Below are positions 49,588-60,964 of a DNA stretch of 64,000 nt, piece by piece. Within the stretch, counting starts at the first letter, position 1; every line of letters begins with the position of its first letter. The notes under the pieces were generated by a model. It had not been told where the DNA came from. It saw only the letters and a program-made list of their open reading frames with translations, and made no database searches. Origin of the DNA: Oscheius onirici (taxonomy: Eukaryota; Nematoda; Chromadorea; Rhabditida; Rhabditidae); contig OW051473.1 in the NCBI GenBank assembly GCA_932521025.1, positions 3,596,001-3,660,000 of the forward strand, written 5' to 3'. Position numbers and translations under genes: made by a program.

Positions 49588-51734
49588 CCGGTCTCTTTTT
49601 TTCATACATATCAAACGTTAATTTCAATAAATGAGATACATCTAGTTGTTTCGAGACGCGCCTCACCGCACCACTTATTGCGTCACAGCTTGTAATAACC
49701 AGCCTTCGTTGCAAATAAGAACCTGATCGGCCCTGTAGAAGAGCATGTCACACTTGTGCGTGAAAAACGAAGATATGCTAATTGCGGCCAATCTGGGTGG
49801 CAATCTCTCTTTCCGCTTTTCCGCCGAACCTTTCCGTTTTCATAAGTGTGGACGGCAGACAACAGGCGTGTAAATTAACTACCACATGAGGGAGGCATAA
49901 GTGTTTTTGTGTTTTTAGTAAGACTGGATCCCTCACTGTTTTCCAACATTGGTTGGGGATACCTCCCTGTCTGGCCATCAGTTTAAAGACTTTTAAATGG
50001 ATGGTCATTAGCTTGTCGGTCACTTTCTCCTTCAAATCCAGATGATTTGCAGCTATCTCTCGCTAATCACTTGCACTGTCAGCCAGTTCCTGCAAGATTA
50101 TGCTGGCTATATGCGTGTACTGCCAGAACTTGAAAAGTTCTTCCTTTATTCATCACGCTTCGACACGCCGGTCAGCTTTATTATGAAACTGGTATCCGAG
50201 TTCTAAAAAGGCCACACCCTTTCCTGCATATGCGAAATGTCGGCTACTCATTAGACGCAAACTTCTTTCCATCAACTGTTTCGCGAATGAGTCACCTAAG
50301 ATTCTTGACCGTCTATATTTGTTTCACAATTGACCACCGCCCTATACAGTCTATCAAAGGTGTCACTTATCGCAGTGGGAGGTGTTCTCAGGAATTCAGG
50401 TGACAGATGCCGCTGATTCACTGACTTTGAATACCGTTTTGCCTCTTTATGCACTCAACCGTTCCTTGACCAGGGAAAAGAGAAAAAGAGCCTAACACTT
50501 CGTGTTTCCTCAGGAAGCGCATCCAGTCCTTGCCTGTAAGAAGCGTACAGTTTACACATCTTTATTTCCGGTTGTTCTTGAAGAAGATACTTCATGAAAT
50601 CGAGAAAGTGAAAGCTGCAAAACGTTGAGTCACACTTGGGTGTGGTCGTCACAGATTCGAGTCTGAATAGCTGGCCTAGGGCTTGTGGATGTGGAAAGAT
50701 GTCTCGGAAGTGACATCATTTTCAGTTCGCCAGTCAGTGATACCCTCCATGCTCCCGATCTTTGTAAAGACAATGAAAGTCACACTTTGTCTGTCCAGGT
50801 GAAATATATACGTGACAGTGTCCATTTACCAACAAAGCCACGATCATTTCAACATTTTTCACCAAAGTCTACTCATTTTCTTCCTCATCTTACTCTTCCA
50901 TTTCACTCTTCTTTTTGATTTGCCATTCCGTGCATTTTGCACCATGCTATTATTCGTAGATTTTGTTTGGAGAAAGTCATTTTTTAAAAACAGCCTTCTT
51001 CATTTCAAACATCCGGTTTTCGCGTCGTTCCATTTCTACGGAACATCAACGACCGGAAATGTAGTAAATTTGAAGGTGCGCGTGTCAGTGATAAGATCAC
51101 ACGAAACCTATTACGGTATTGAAACTTATCATCCCCGCTATTATGCTTTTCCTTTCTAGAAAGCCGCCTCAAGGTCAATCCGACCTGTTCTTTCCCTTTT
51201 TCTCGTCACTTAGAAACTTTCTCGACAGTTTTTGCGGATTACGCGGGATGAAAGCTTATCCCATTAGCTGTGCCTCACTGAAAGAGATATTTCGCCATAT
51301 ACGCAATCAACGGTGATGGGCACTCAATCACAGTCCTGTTTCTGAGGACATCCGCACCGCGCCCACAGGAGCAGATATAACTGCGCGGTAGGGCATTCTG
51401 ACTCATTATGATTCCATTTTAAGTCTTTTCTGAGTCTCCCTTCTGTGTTTAACTTTGTTTGTTCAGACCATTTCCACGCTACTTGCGCACTATTTGCGGA
51501 TATACAAGTAGGAACAACAAAAAGCGCGCTTTTACGATCTGTAATTGCTGCAACCTAGAGAATGTCCTGTCCTCCGGATTACCGTTGGAATGAAAATGAC
51601 CGCCTTTACGACCTCGTGCCAGTTTGCGCTTGTCCATATTGTGCAGCTGTATCATTCAGCTGCTTCTGTACCTCCGCCCCTCTTGATCACTCAGTTTCCC
51701 GTTCATGCATGTGTTGACAACAAGTTTTCAGTCA
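49588..51734. other. Gene-poor intergenic region
   Basis: About 2.1 kb. Frames such as 49778-50035 and 50455-50652 (minus) have no domain or splice partners. Pyrimidine-rich tracts occur near 50,860-50,930. Confidence 0.45.
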
Positions 51735-52066
51735 ATGTTGCTACGAACAGTTTTCTGTCTAACCGTCCTGCTCTGCTTATTTATCGAAGTCGACGCTCGT
51801 CATGATAGGTGGGTTCTTGGTCAACTTTCCACTGACCGCATTACCGTAACCCGACTCTACCGGTTTGATGTGCGTGCCAAAAAGTGTTCCTAATTTGAAT
51901 TTATCTGTAGTCGTTATAAAATTGACGTTTGTATCGTTTGTTCAATTTTTTTCAAAAAGATATTTTCAGGTACATGGTTCGAAAAGGTGGTCGATTGGAA
52001 AGGCTACAAAAGCGAACTCTCAGTGAATGGAAGAAAGCTCATCGGCGTCCAAGAACTAATAAGTAA
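51735..52066 (+). CDS. Small secreted basic peptide, novel
   Basis: Two exons (51735-51808 and 51970-52066) join in phase (AG|G) into a 56-residue protein. An acceptor, AGTTTTCAG, lies three bases before the ATG, as for a possible spliced-leader mRNA. Residues 1-22 form a clear signal peptide (hydrophobic core TVFCLTVLLCLFI, cleavage after VDA). The mature part of about 34 residues is very basic, has no Cys, and includes an LQKR site that a prohormone convertase could cut. It may be a neuropeptide-like or antimicrobial peptide. I recognise no family; the call rests on the signal peptide and intron logic. Confidence 0.55.
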
Positions 52067-53550
52067 AATGTGGTGAAACATCAATACAGTATCCTATTCA
52101 GACATAAGAGACGACGACACGAGAGGGATGGCAGTATGCACATTGAGCACGTACTTGCTCACATGGACTCGTTTGTCCGACCGCGGTTTGGACGGTGATC
52201 TTAGCTCAGCTCCACCCTCATGTTTGTAGTTACTTGTTGTCTTGGTGTTTTACTTGTCTACACGGCGGCCATGTAGCTGCGCAATGACCATAATCCCGAG
52301 AGTCTTTCACCCTTGATAGCTTTACCCTATGTAAGCTTTGTCTTCTCATCACTCTTCCTTACACAATCTCTACTCAACGTCATGGACGCCCCCTTGGCTT
52401 ATTGAACTCCCCGAGACTTCTTTTGTTAACTCCGCCTCTCCGTATTGTTCTTAACACCTCATATTTCATGCTTCTCAAACTTCCGAGAAACTCCTCTCTT
52501 TCCGGTTCTCAATGGCTTTTATCTCCTGTCTGTGATATATGCGCCTTGCAATAAATATCCCTACTAGCAGTTTATCCGGTCCCCAAAGTTCGATTCATCA
52601 CTGAAAACAGAGGTTTTTGTTGCAAAATTGCTGCAATTCGCCCAGTGATACCTGCAAAAGTCTCCCCCATTTTCAAAAGCGCCTCGCCAAAAGTCGTTTG
52701 TCCCAGAACCTTTTGGATTTTTTGAGCTCACAAAATAATTTTTACGGGTGGTTTACAATTACATATTCAAGATATAAAATCAGTTTCGTGTTATCGATTT
52801 TGTAGCATTTACAGTATTTTCCTCTTGTCGGTATAAGAGAACGTCAAAGATCTTTCCTCGTTTATATAAAATTCTCGTGTCGAGTCAACCATTATTTCCA
52901 GATAATCACCTACCGAATGCGAGTTCTTTATTCAGAATGATCGTTGATAAAAAAATGAAACATGCATATCAAAAACAAGTTATGCTGTAACCTAAATACT
53001 GACTCTTGTTTTAGCGAAAAGAAAAGATTGTATTTCTTATGTTTCAACGTAGTACCGAAGTATTCCATTATCGTTTTCTATGGAAATACGTTTCATAAAT
53101 AGTTTGGATGAGTCAAAGGAAATGTGAAAACGTTTGAGCTCGAAAAGCAGATGTCTTTGTGACATTTTGAGGATTCAAGTGTTTATGCTCCCAAAAGTGT
53201 GACATCAAAATGCAGACATTGAAACAATAGACTAACATGTAGCTTTCGATCACTTTAATCCCCGGAAGGATTATCTGTCTCACTCAAAAAAGGAACCACC
53301 CAATTTTGGGGTGTCAAGTAAAAACCGCCCACCCTCGACACCGCGTAAACTTGCTTATCCGTAGGTCGACTGACATCACGAACTATATTTTGGCAGTAAT
53401 TAAGAACTCAATCTCAATGGCTCGTCTCAATATTCTTCTGTTTCCTTCCAGAGGCTATTTGTCTAGATACTAATATTGCGTACTCCCGCCTCCGGGCTAA
53501 TGCGCCGTATTTAAGGTACAGCGCCCGCCCCACTTGCATTGAAACCCCAG
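52067..53550. other. Intergenic, includes flp-11 promoter
   Basis: About 1.5 kb with no coding feature. The last 200 bases before flp-11 are presumably its promoter. An acceptor-like CCCCAG sits directly before the flp-11 ATG. Confidence 0.5.
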
Positions 53551-54003
53551 ATGGCTTCTACTCTCTCCGTCGCCCTTTTTGCTCTCTGCATCGTCGCCAT
53601 CATGGCACAGTATGATGACATCGAGTATGTTCTTTTTGGTAGTCAGCATACGGTAACTCTTTCCAGAACCGAAAAGAGGGCGATGCGCAATGCGCTGGTG
53701 AGGTTCGGACGGGCTAGTGGCGGAGCTCGTAACGCTCTTGTCAGGTAAACTTTCAATCCTCTCGTTTTTTTTAATGGGAAATTTCAGATTCGGAAAGCGG
53801 TCATCAGGCGATTTGTACGATCAGTACGAATCTTCCATGCAGGATAAGAGAAACGGAGCACCGCAGCCCTTCGGTTAGTTGTCTAACTTATAACTTTTAC
53901 AAACATATGGGTTTCAGTGAGGTTCGGCCGATCAGGACGACTAGAACACATGCACGACATTCTCTCCACTCTACAGAAGCTCGAAATGGCCAACTCGAAG
54001 TAA
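53551..54003 (+). CDS. flp-11: FLP-11 FMRFamide-like neuropeptide precursor
   Basis: A secretory precursor cut into amidated RFamide peptides; in C. elegans FLP-11 from the RIS neuron induces sleep. Three exons: 53551-53744, 53788-53873, 53918-54003. The signal peptide ends near IMA. Predicted peptides are AMRNALVRFG, ASGGARNALVRFG and NGAPQPFVRFG, each followed by G plus a basic site. KR sites precede the first and third peptides and follow the second; the site between the first and second is a single Arg, and a single Arg also follows the third. A C-terminal SGRLEHMHD segment is conserved in FLP-11. Two introns fall inside RFG cassettes. AATAAA lies at 54049. It is convergent with tmem-135, 265 bp apart. 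Confidence 0.95.
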
Positions 54004-54267
54004 ACCATAATTTCTTTCCGCTGTAGAGCGTTCTTGGGTTAACTTTTAAATAAACGGTGTTAATATTTATTTGTCTTTAATACGACCCGTCTGCATTAAG
54101 GCGGTTTGATAGGCTGATAGAGCATAGGATTAATGCTACAGTACTTTGTATCCAGAACTGGGGTATAGGGGAAAATTTTCGAAGATTGGAATCCCCACTT
54201 GTCAATCAAAGTCCTGTTGAGAAGACTTAATCTGAAAACTTTTGATCATTGATTTCTGTTGTCTCCA

Positions 54268-55785
54268 CTACCTTTTGTCGGTCAGACCCATGAGGAAGTT
54301 CTGATAGCCTTTTCTTATGGCATGCGGTTCCAATATGGCCATCCACAGAACGTAGCCGGTGGCAAAAGTGTAGATAATGTGATCTCCGTGAGGAACATAC
54401 GGCAGTTTTCCCCTGTCTGCCATGTCACAGTACCACGCCTTGATATTCGTTCTTTGAGTGTCTAATGGAAACGAACCTCAATTCCCTTCCATAAAGTGTA
54501 CATGGCAATAGTTACATTAGGCGAAACGGCCATTGAAGCTGACGAAATGGCTATTGAGGATATGTTCTTGACGGAATCTGGGAGATCAGTGTGGTGATTC
54601 ATCGTGCATCTGCTGGCCTAAACTGTTAGATTGTAAAGAACCGAATGAAAAACTTGCGTGAAATAGGAATGGCATGAGACCGAAGAATAGCGGAATTTTC
54701 ATATTACTGCTAGATAGAAGGGCGCTCAACACTTTCGTGGGTTTGGTGAAAACGTTTTTTAAATTCCTGACTAGCAGCAGAGCAGAACTGATTCCAAATC
54801 CGACTCCAAAATTTTTGACGAATGCCTAAATATCGTGGCTACCAATTATAAAGATGTCACTACCTCTCCAGCCACGCTGACACAGGAGTGGTCGTGTTCG
54901 CATCTTTCCGATTTCGGATACTGTGTACGAAGCTCGTATAAAAAGTCTTTGAAAGCATTTGGCAACTTCTTAGAGTTAATTATTTCTTTTGAAGGTTCCA
55001 GTTTGTGGGTAATTCTAAAATGATGTATGTGGTTATAATAAAACTATTTCTTACGATAAAAAGTTTTTCAAAGAATCACTGAGTCTTCCCTGGCTGTAGA
55101 GATACATAAACAACATAAGTCCTCCGGCAAATGGAACACATTCACCGTATTTCATCCGGAACATGTATCCATGGTGAACTGCTTGCCGGTAAAGAGTTTC
55201 AGAAGCCTAAAAGGCGTTATGACTAATTGAGTTGGACAAGCCACACCAGGTTTGCTAGGTAAAGAGCCAGAGCTGGTCTTCTGCTTTTCTTTTCCACCAT
55301 CAGAGAAAAGAAGCTAGCAAGCATACTACTCAAGCCACCATATGTGAATGGAGTGAAAAAGCCGAGAACCTGCCTGAATCAGCTGTTATATACTATTTGT
55401 TAACACAACCTGAGTCGACAGATGAAGAAAAGGTAGAGAATCAGATTCATAGTGAGGAAACAGCTGGACTGGATAGTGTCTTTGATATAACGCTTCCAAT
55501 CGACTTTCCGAGGGTCCTTTTTAGCTACCATTGTTGCTATCTTAAAAACATCTTTCTAAGGAGTTTAAAAGCAACTTACAAAATAGAACAAGCCATAAGT
55601 TTTCATACTGAAGCGAAACGCTTCTGGAACCGCAACCTGAAAACAATGCATTCATCTGAAAAACGTCAAGAACTCACAAGAAAGGCTTTATTGCAGTTGT
55701 GCTCCCAAGTATGAGCCACTTCATAGCAACTTCCTTGTATAATCTGACAGCCACATTGGTTCGCTAGTTTGGAGAGTATAGACAT
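54268..55785 (-). CDS. tmem-135: TMEM135 homolog
   Basis: A multi-span membrane protein linked to mitochondrial dynamics, peroxisomes and fat storage in animals. ATG 55785 comes directly after a CTTTCAG acceptor. The first exon (55785 to about 55,688) has the N-terminal signature CYEVAHTW plus a following Cys, typical of TMEM135. Later exons give hydrophobic segments, including [12 protein letters not shown] (about 55,345), and a C-terminal exon with [13 protein letters not shown] (about 54,390), ending in TAG at 54268-54270. Introns are short. The frames of the middle part (54,480-55,260) were followed only roughly. It neighbours flp-11 tail to tail; I recall these genes as neighbours in C. 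elegans too. Confidence 0.8.
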
Positions 55786-56280
55786 CTGAAAGGTTGTTAT
55801 AAAAAGAAAGAAAGCAAGAAGTTCAGAGGCACGTGCTTGTGAGGAGGGGACCAAAGATGGAAAGGACTTCTTCCTGAGCAGTCTACGGAGTAGTCTCGTT
55901 TCGCTTAGGTACCTCTGATAAAACTACAGGCAGCCGTCAAAACATGCGCCATCACGCCATGTCGTGTGCGGGTCACTCCAGAGAAAGACCAATTCCCATA
56001 ACAATTTCGATCCAAGAAACATACCTCGTTTAATATCACACAATCAATCACAATATTGCACAGATATGAATGGGTAGAATTATGCTATTGCTATTTTGCA
56101 AGTGAAGGGAAAGACTAAATAGTTAGAGTGCGCTGGCGACTACACTGTGACCACTATCACAGACTCCACCAAGGCACTAATCAATGCAACCAAACGAAGG
56201 TCACTACCGCCTAATAGGACAAATTGTTTAAATACAAGAGCGGTAGTATGAGGTACAATTTGCCAGGATTGGAGAAATGT
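55786..56280. other. Spacer between tmem-135 and the MFSD12-like gene
   Basis: About 500 bases that must include the tmem-135 promoter and the 3' end of the upstream minus-strand gene. Nothing else is recognised. Confidence 0.5.
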
Positions 56281-58532
56281 TTAAGCCGTATCTGCGACCG
56301 GTTCTTCGTCTTCTTCGTTGATAATGGCTTCGCGATCGCTTTCTGCAACATTTTTAAATTACTTTTTTTATTTTACGTATCCATTTCTTTTTCCGTCTTT
56401 GTGTGTATCAACCAGAGATGTGCGGAAATATTTTTTCAAAAAAGTTTCCGCAGAAACGCGGAAACTGAATTTGGGAAATTTCCGTTTCCGCGGAATGCGG
56501 AAAAAAATTTCGGACCCACGGAATTTCGCTGAAACTATTTTTGCTGTTTCCGCACATCTCTGGTATCAACCTTCCTCGAAAAGAAAACGTTTTGTAGACC
56601 AGTTTCATAACTTGGCTTTTACATTTTGAATAATAGTAAGAAAAAGTAGCAAAGAGACATACCATGCCGTTGTCTAAGTCTTTGACCAATGGATGTCGGA
56701 AGTAGTGAAATCAGAACAACGAGAGCAAGCACTAGGCATACTCCGGGAACATACACCATGATGTTTCTGTAGAAAATGGCGCATTTGAAATGAGACTTGC
56801 TTGGACTGAAATACAAGTGTTGAGAAAGTTTAACTGAAGAAACTTACTCGCAACTAGGATTAAAAAGCTCGATGATTTGGTAAGCGATTCCGTTTGCCAG
56901 CTTATCCATGAAGCTCATAGCCCCGTAGACAAAAGCGCCGCTCTCCTAGAAAGAATGTTCATCGAAATTAACTTAATTCTTACTGTATTTTTGTTGATCA
57001 GATCTGCAGTTACGGATAAAGAGGTGATGAGGAGAATAGCTTGGCAGACTCCAATGAATGCAGAGACGATGTAGAGTGAGTAGACATTCAAGGGGAAGTA
57101 CATCCAGACACAGGTACCAATTCCGATGAGAATTCCAGCAAAAAGGAGGCCCTGTCAAACTACTTTGAACAATAAAATACTGACTTACCTTCTTGTTGAT
57201 TTTATCGTTGATGGACGGAACAGTTTTGATGAGTGAAACCAAAAAGGAGGCGATGTACGAGACCATTGGAAGGATGGCGACGTAGCTTTTGTCCATGTCT
57301 TGAGTGAGAGTCACGTAAAATGGAAAGTAGACTTGAGAAATGTTGACATAGAGCCTGGCTAGCATGTATAGCAGAGCAATCTTAAAAATAAGGTGTGAAA
57401 AAATTTAAAATTTCTACCTGATAGAACTGTAGATGGCCAAACCAACTTGTCCAATGCATTCTAACCAATTCGCTAGCGTCCGAAGAGAATGAGTTCAGTC
57501 TACTACAAATTGTATACTAGAAATATTGAGAAACAGCAATTTACCTGTATCTGCGCTGTCGCTGAGGTTCCCTGGTGATGGCGTAGAAGATGACGGACAC
57601 AACAAGACCAGCAATCACAACCATGAAAGCGGCGGTCTCAAAAACATGAGTTAAAATTGAAAGACAAGAATACTGACTCTAAAATGAGTAAAATCCCATG
57701 GTCCAATTGAAGATTTGCCGTTATTTTCGGATAAAAACCATGCCAAGATCACAAACACAGCGAGATTAGCTATGACCGTGAAGGCGTACCTCAAGGAGTT
57801 CATTGTTGTTCTACTCGAATCCAAAGACGTCAATTCGGGAATCAAAGCCAAATGAGAAATCTGTAATAAAGATTAAAAAACAATAATAATGTCTGCTACC
57901 TGAACTGAAGCCCATCCAAACTGGAAAAGCATGATAAATGGCACGAACCAAGCCAATTTGTACCATTCCGAAGTCTCTTCGGCGCATACAAAGCAATGAT
58001 TGAAAATGAACGGAAAAGACACGGTCATGCAGATTGTGCCTTAATAAAATATTTGAAGCATGAATTCTAAAACGAACCGATTATGTGCCAAGACATCCGT
58101 CTACCAATTTTGTCCATGAATGACGGCAACATGTTGGAATCGCTCCAAATTCCGACCACTGGAGTCGAAACAGCATCTGTGGCCTGTAAAAATGTAATAA
58201 GACAAAAAGAAAATGTGAATATACCTGTCCAATGAGCATTAGAAGTCCAGCATGTGAGCTGCGGAATTTGAGCACTTTTTCCAGGAAGATCATCAGATAT
58301 GTGAACCACATGCTGGCACAGAGATCATTGTAGAAGTGGCCAACACCTGTAAAAATTAGTTGAATGTATTTAAAAGCGACCAACCATATCCGAATTTTTG
58401 ACACCAAGTGATATCGTGATCAACGTGTCGTCTTCGTACGCCATAATAAAAAAGGGGGATAGAAAACAATAAAAGTGATAATACCTCTGGAGAATCTCCT
58501 CGAACCGGCTGAACATCAATTTCTTCTTCCAT
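56281..58532 (-). CDS. MFSD12-like major facilitator transporter
   Basis: A 12-span lysosome/melanosome-type carrier; human MFSD12 moves cysteine into lysosomes. ATG 58532 gives an acidic start, then the family signature [17 protein letters not shown] (about 58,340-58,290). Further marks: PVVGIWSD (58,160), [19 protein letters not shown] (57,930-57,830), [10 protein letters not shown] (about 57,770), and in the C-terminal half SLSVTADL (57,020) and [17 protein letters not shown] (56,950-56,890). The last exon, 56342-56281, is joined to the exon ending at 56663 (phase 1) and encodes an acidic tail ending in TAA. The 320-base last intron carries a hAT-type MITE. Near the N-terminus the frame runs through a GTATTA donor without a stop, so whether a small intron lies there is unclear. 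Confidence 0.85.
56413..56562. mobile_element. hAT-type MITE with 8-bp target duplication
   Basis: A 150-bp element with terminal inverted repeats CAGAGATGTGCGGAAA / TTTCCGCACATCTCTG. It is flanked by perfect 8-bp direct repeats GTATCAAC (56405-56412 and 56563-56570). The CAGAGATG start and 8-bp duplication are hallmarks of the hAT superfamily. The core has repeated TTTCCGC/GCGGAAA motifs and no coding frame, so it must have been moved in trans. Confidence 0.9.
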
Positions 58533-59362
58533 TCAACACTGAAGAAACACTGTTTGAATGCAGAAAAAGGAGGAGAAAGGCGTATTCGCGCGCTTTGGTT
58601 AACAAGTTGACCTAGTGCAGTCTCGCGCACCCTCCATAAGAAAAAGCGAATTCAAACAATGCTTCTAATAAATAAATCGATATCAGAATAGTAAGCTTCC
58701 AGTGGAAAGAAAAAAAATCGAAAATCAGAGTGCAACTGTAACGTGATATGGAATGTTTATTATTGTCAAGCGATGAACCACGCATTCACATAAAAATTTC
58801 GACACATGCAGCTTAATACAAAACAAAAAACATTGAAAAAACGCGTGATTGACCAAAAAAGGATCACAACAGAATCGTAGAGTTGTAGTTCATTCGCAGA
58901 AATGAGTCATACAGTTAAATGGGCAGCGGAGAGGATGAGTTATAAACGGTCGGTCTATCGATCCTGTGAATCCGTCCATTGTGACTTCAGGCAATGCAGA
59001 ACATTTAAATCCTCGCGAAAATATTTCTCCTGGTATTTTACCCGAGAAATCCTGTTTTTGGCAGCATACAATACAATTCTTCTCCCTTGTCTCGATAGCA
59101 AACGACAAGGTCAAGTTTCAAAGTCTGATTCCATTCTCTGGTACACCTTCCATGTGCTTTTGAACAGGCCCAGACTGCCAATATTGACATAGGCCTACCT
59201 CAGCTGACTCATTCTCTACGGTTCTGCTAACATTTTGTTCTTCTTATACTTTAACCATATCAAAAAGTTTAACCATTAACAGAACGACCTAGTCATGTGT
59301 GATGCTTATCACCGGACACAAATCACTAATTCCTATCTGGAGGACAGAATATTCTTTCAGAA
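58533..59362. other. Divergent intergenic region
   Basis: About 830 bases between the MFSD12-like start (minus) and the first nuclear receptor (plus), so it should hold both promoters. The frames at 58890-59192 on both strands overlap and show no domain. Confidence 0.5.
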
Positions 59363-60828
59363 ATGTCCAAGTGTCTTATTTGCTGTGCTCCGAACAACGG
59401 GTTGCACTTTGGAATTAATTGCTGTCGTCCATGTTCTGCTTTCTTCAGAAGGTCCATACAGCTGAAGCTAACATACAAATGTCAAAAGCATGGCCGATGC
59501 GACATTTCTCTCAGTGAGTTTTCATATTTTTCAAAAACAATTTTTCAGCAAATCGCTATTCTTGTCGCTTCTGTCGGTTGAAAAAATGTTACGGGGTTGG
59601 AATGGGAGAGCAGGGTAAAAAACAGTTGTAAATAAAGATAACAGTGGTTTTTCAGCAGCTTCAATTAGAAACAAATCGGCATTGCTTTCACGTGACGGTA
59701 GCATTGAATCAGATCCGAGATCAAGCGATCACGTGTCATCAAGTTCTGAAAAAAGACACTTTAGCTTCAATGTTGAAACGGCAAAAGAGAAAATTAACGA
59801 CGTTTTTAAAAAGGTGAGATTTTCGTATTTTGATACCAATTGTTTTAGAAGTCGTCATCAGCAAACAGTTCTTCGATTCCGCTTGGAATTTGCCAACAGG
59901 CATTGATTGCTTACAAAAAATTGAGTGAAAGGTGGCCTAATTGTACAAAAGAAAAGGTACGATTTAGCTATAAGCACTTACTTTGTATGCTTCAGGTTAC
60001 CTACTCGTTTGAATTTGATATAGTTAAACATGTTGATGTATCCTACTCACAGCTGGAATATATTGCTGAATTTTGTACGTCTATCAAACATTTTTCCGAG
60101 CTCCCACTATCTGTTAAAGTAATTTTTTACCTTTTTTTGCTAATAACACAAATTTTTGCTTTAGTGGATCCTTTTCAAAAACTTCTGGACAAAGTTCTAT
60201 GAGATTGAACGAATTTACACGACATGTCAGCTATTAGGGCATGATAGAGAAGAGTACCTGTATGTGACCTTTGAAGGAATAGCCATCAATATGTTCAAAA
60301 CCCACATCCCAGATTTCGAAAATATTTTGAACACAAGCGTTGAAGGACTTGGAAAGTAAGTAAACCTTTTCAAATTGCAATTGCCGTAGTTTGATGGGCC
60401 CAACTATGGTGAAAGTCAAGCGACAGTTCGTTGATCCGTATAAAGCGTACCAGCCAGACCTGTTTGAGGTGATGTACATAATAATGAACTGTCTTTGGAC
60501 ACTTCCTGGTACGTTTTCCTATTTTTTAAAACTTTTGTCAGTCGATTCCGAGGTAGATCCAGCCAGTGAAGAAGCTATCTTGACTGTGAAAGAGCATCTG
60601 GCAGAAGAATTGTACAGTTACTATTTGTTAGAAAAACGGGAGAAAAACTACGCCAGCCGGATATATAAGCTACAGTCTCTTATCATCGGCCTTGATGTGA
60701 GCCTTGAAACAATACGTTATAAAACATATACGTTTCAGGAAGTTGCAGCTATTCGCAAAGAGGATGGTTTCGTGAATGCGCTTTTCAAGGTCTTTAAGGA
60801 AGATTTCTATCTGAATGATCTCAAATAA
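59363..60828 (+). CDS. Nuclear hormone receptor 1 (divergent nematode type)
   Basis: A ligand-regulated transcription factor. ATG 59363 leads straight into the C4 DNA-binding domain: CLICCAPNNGLHFG, then CCRPCSAFFRR (recognition helix) and, after a GTGAGT intron at about 59,513, RYSCRFCRLKKCY. The P-box CRPCSA differs from the usual CEGCKG and marks the nematode-expanded class. A Ser-rich hinge (about 59,700-59,760) and the ligand-binding domain (59,860-60,828) follow, including YQPDLFEVMYI and the NYASRIYKLQ helix. The stop is TAA at 60826-60828; an overlapping AATAAA sits there. The ligand is unknown. First of three tandem paralogs. Confidence 0.85.
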
Positions 60829-60964
60829 ATATACTCAAATGTTAATGTTTAATACTTGTCAGTACTATTTCTGAATATCTAGTTTTTTGTTTGATTAAAA
60901 TGCTGTTATTTAAGCTCGTCACGCTTTATCAGTTGGTTTCTGAATTGATTCCTTGGTCTCTGAA

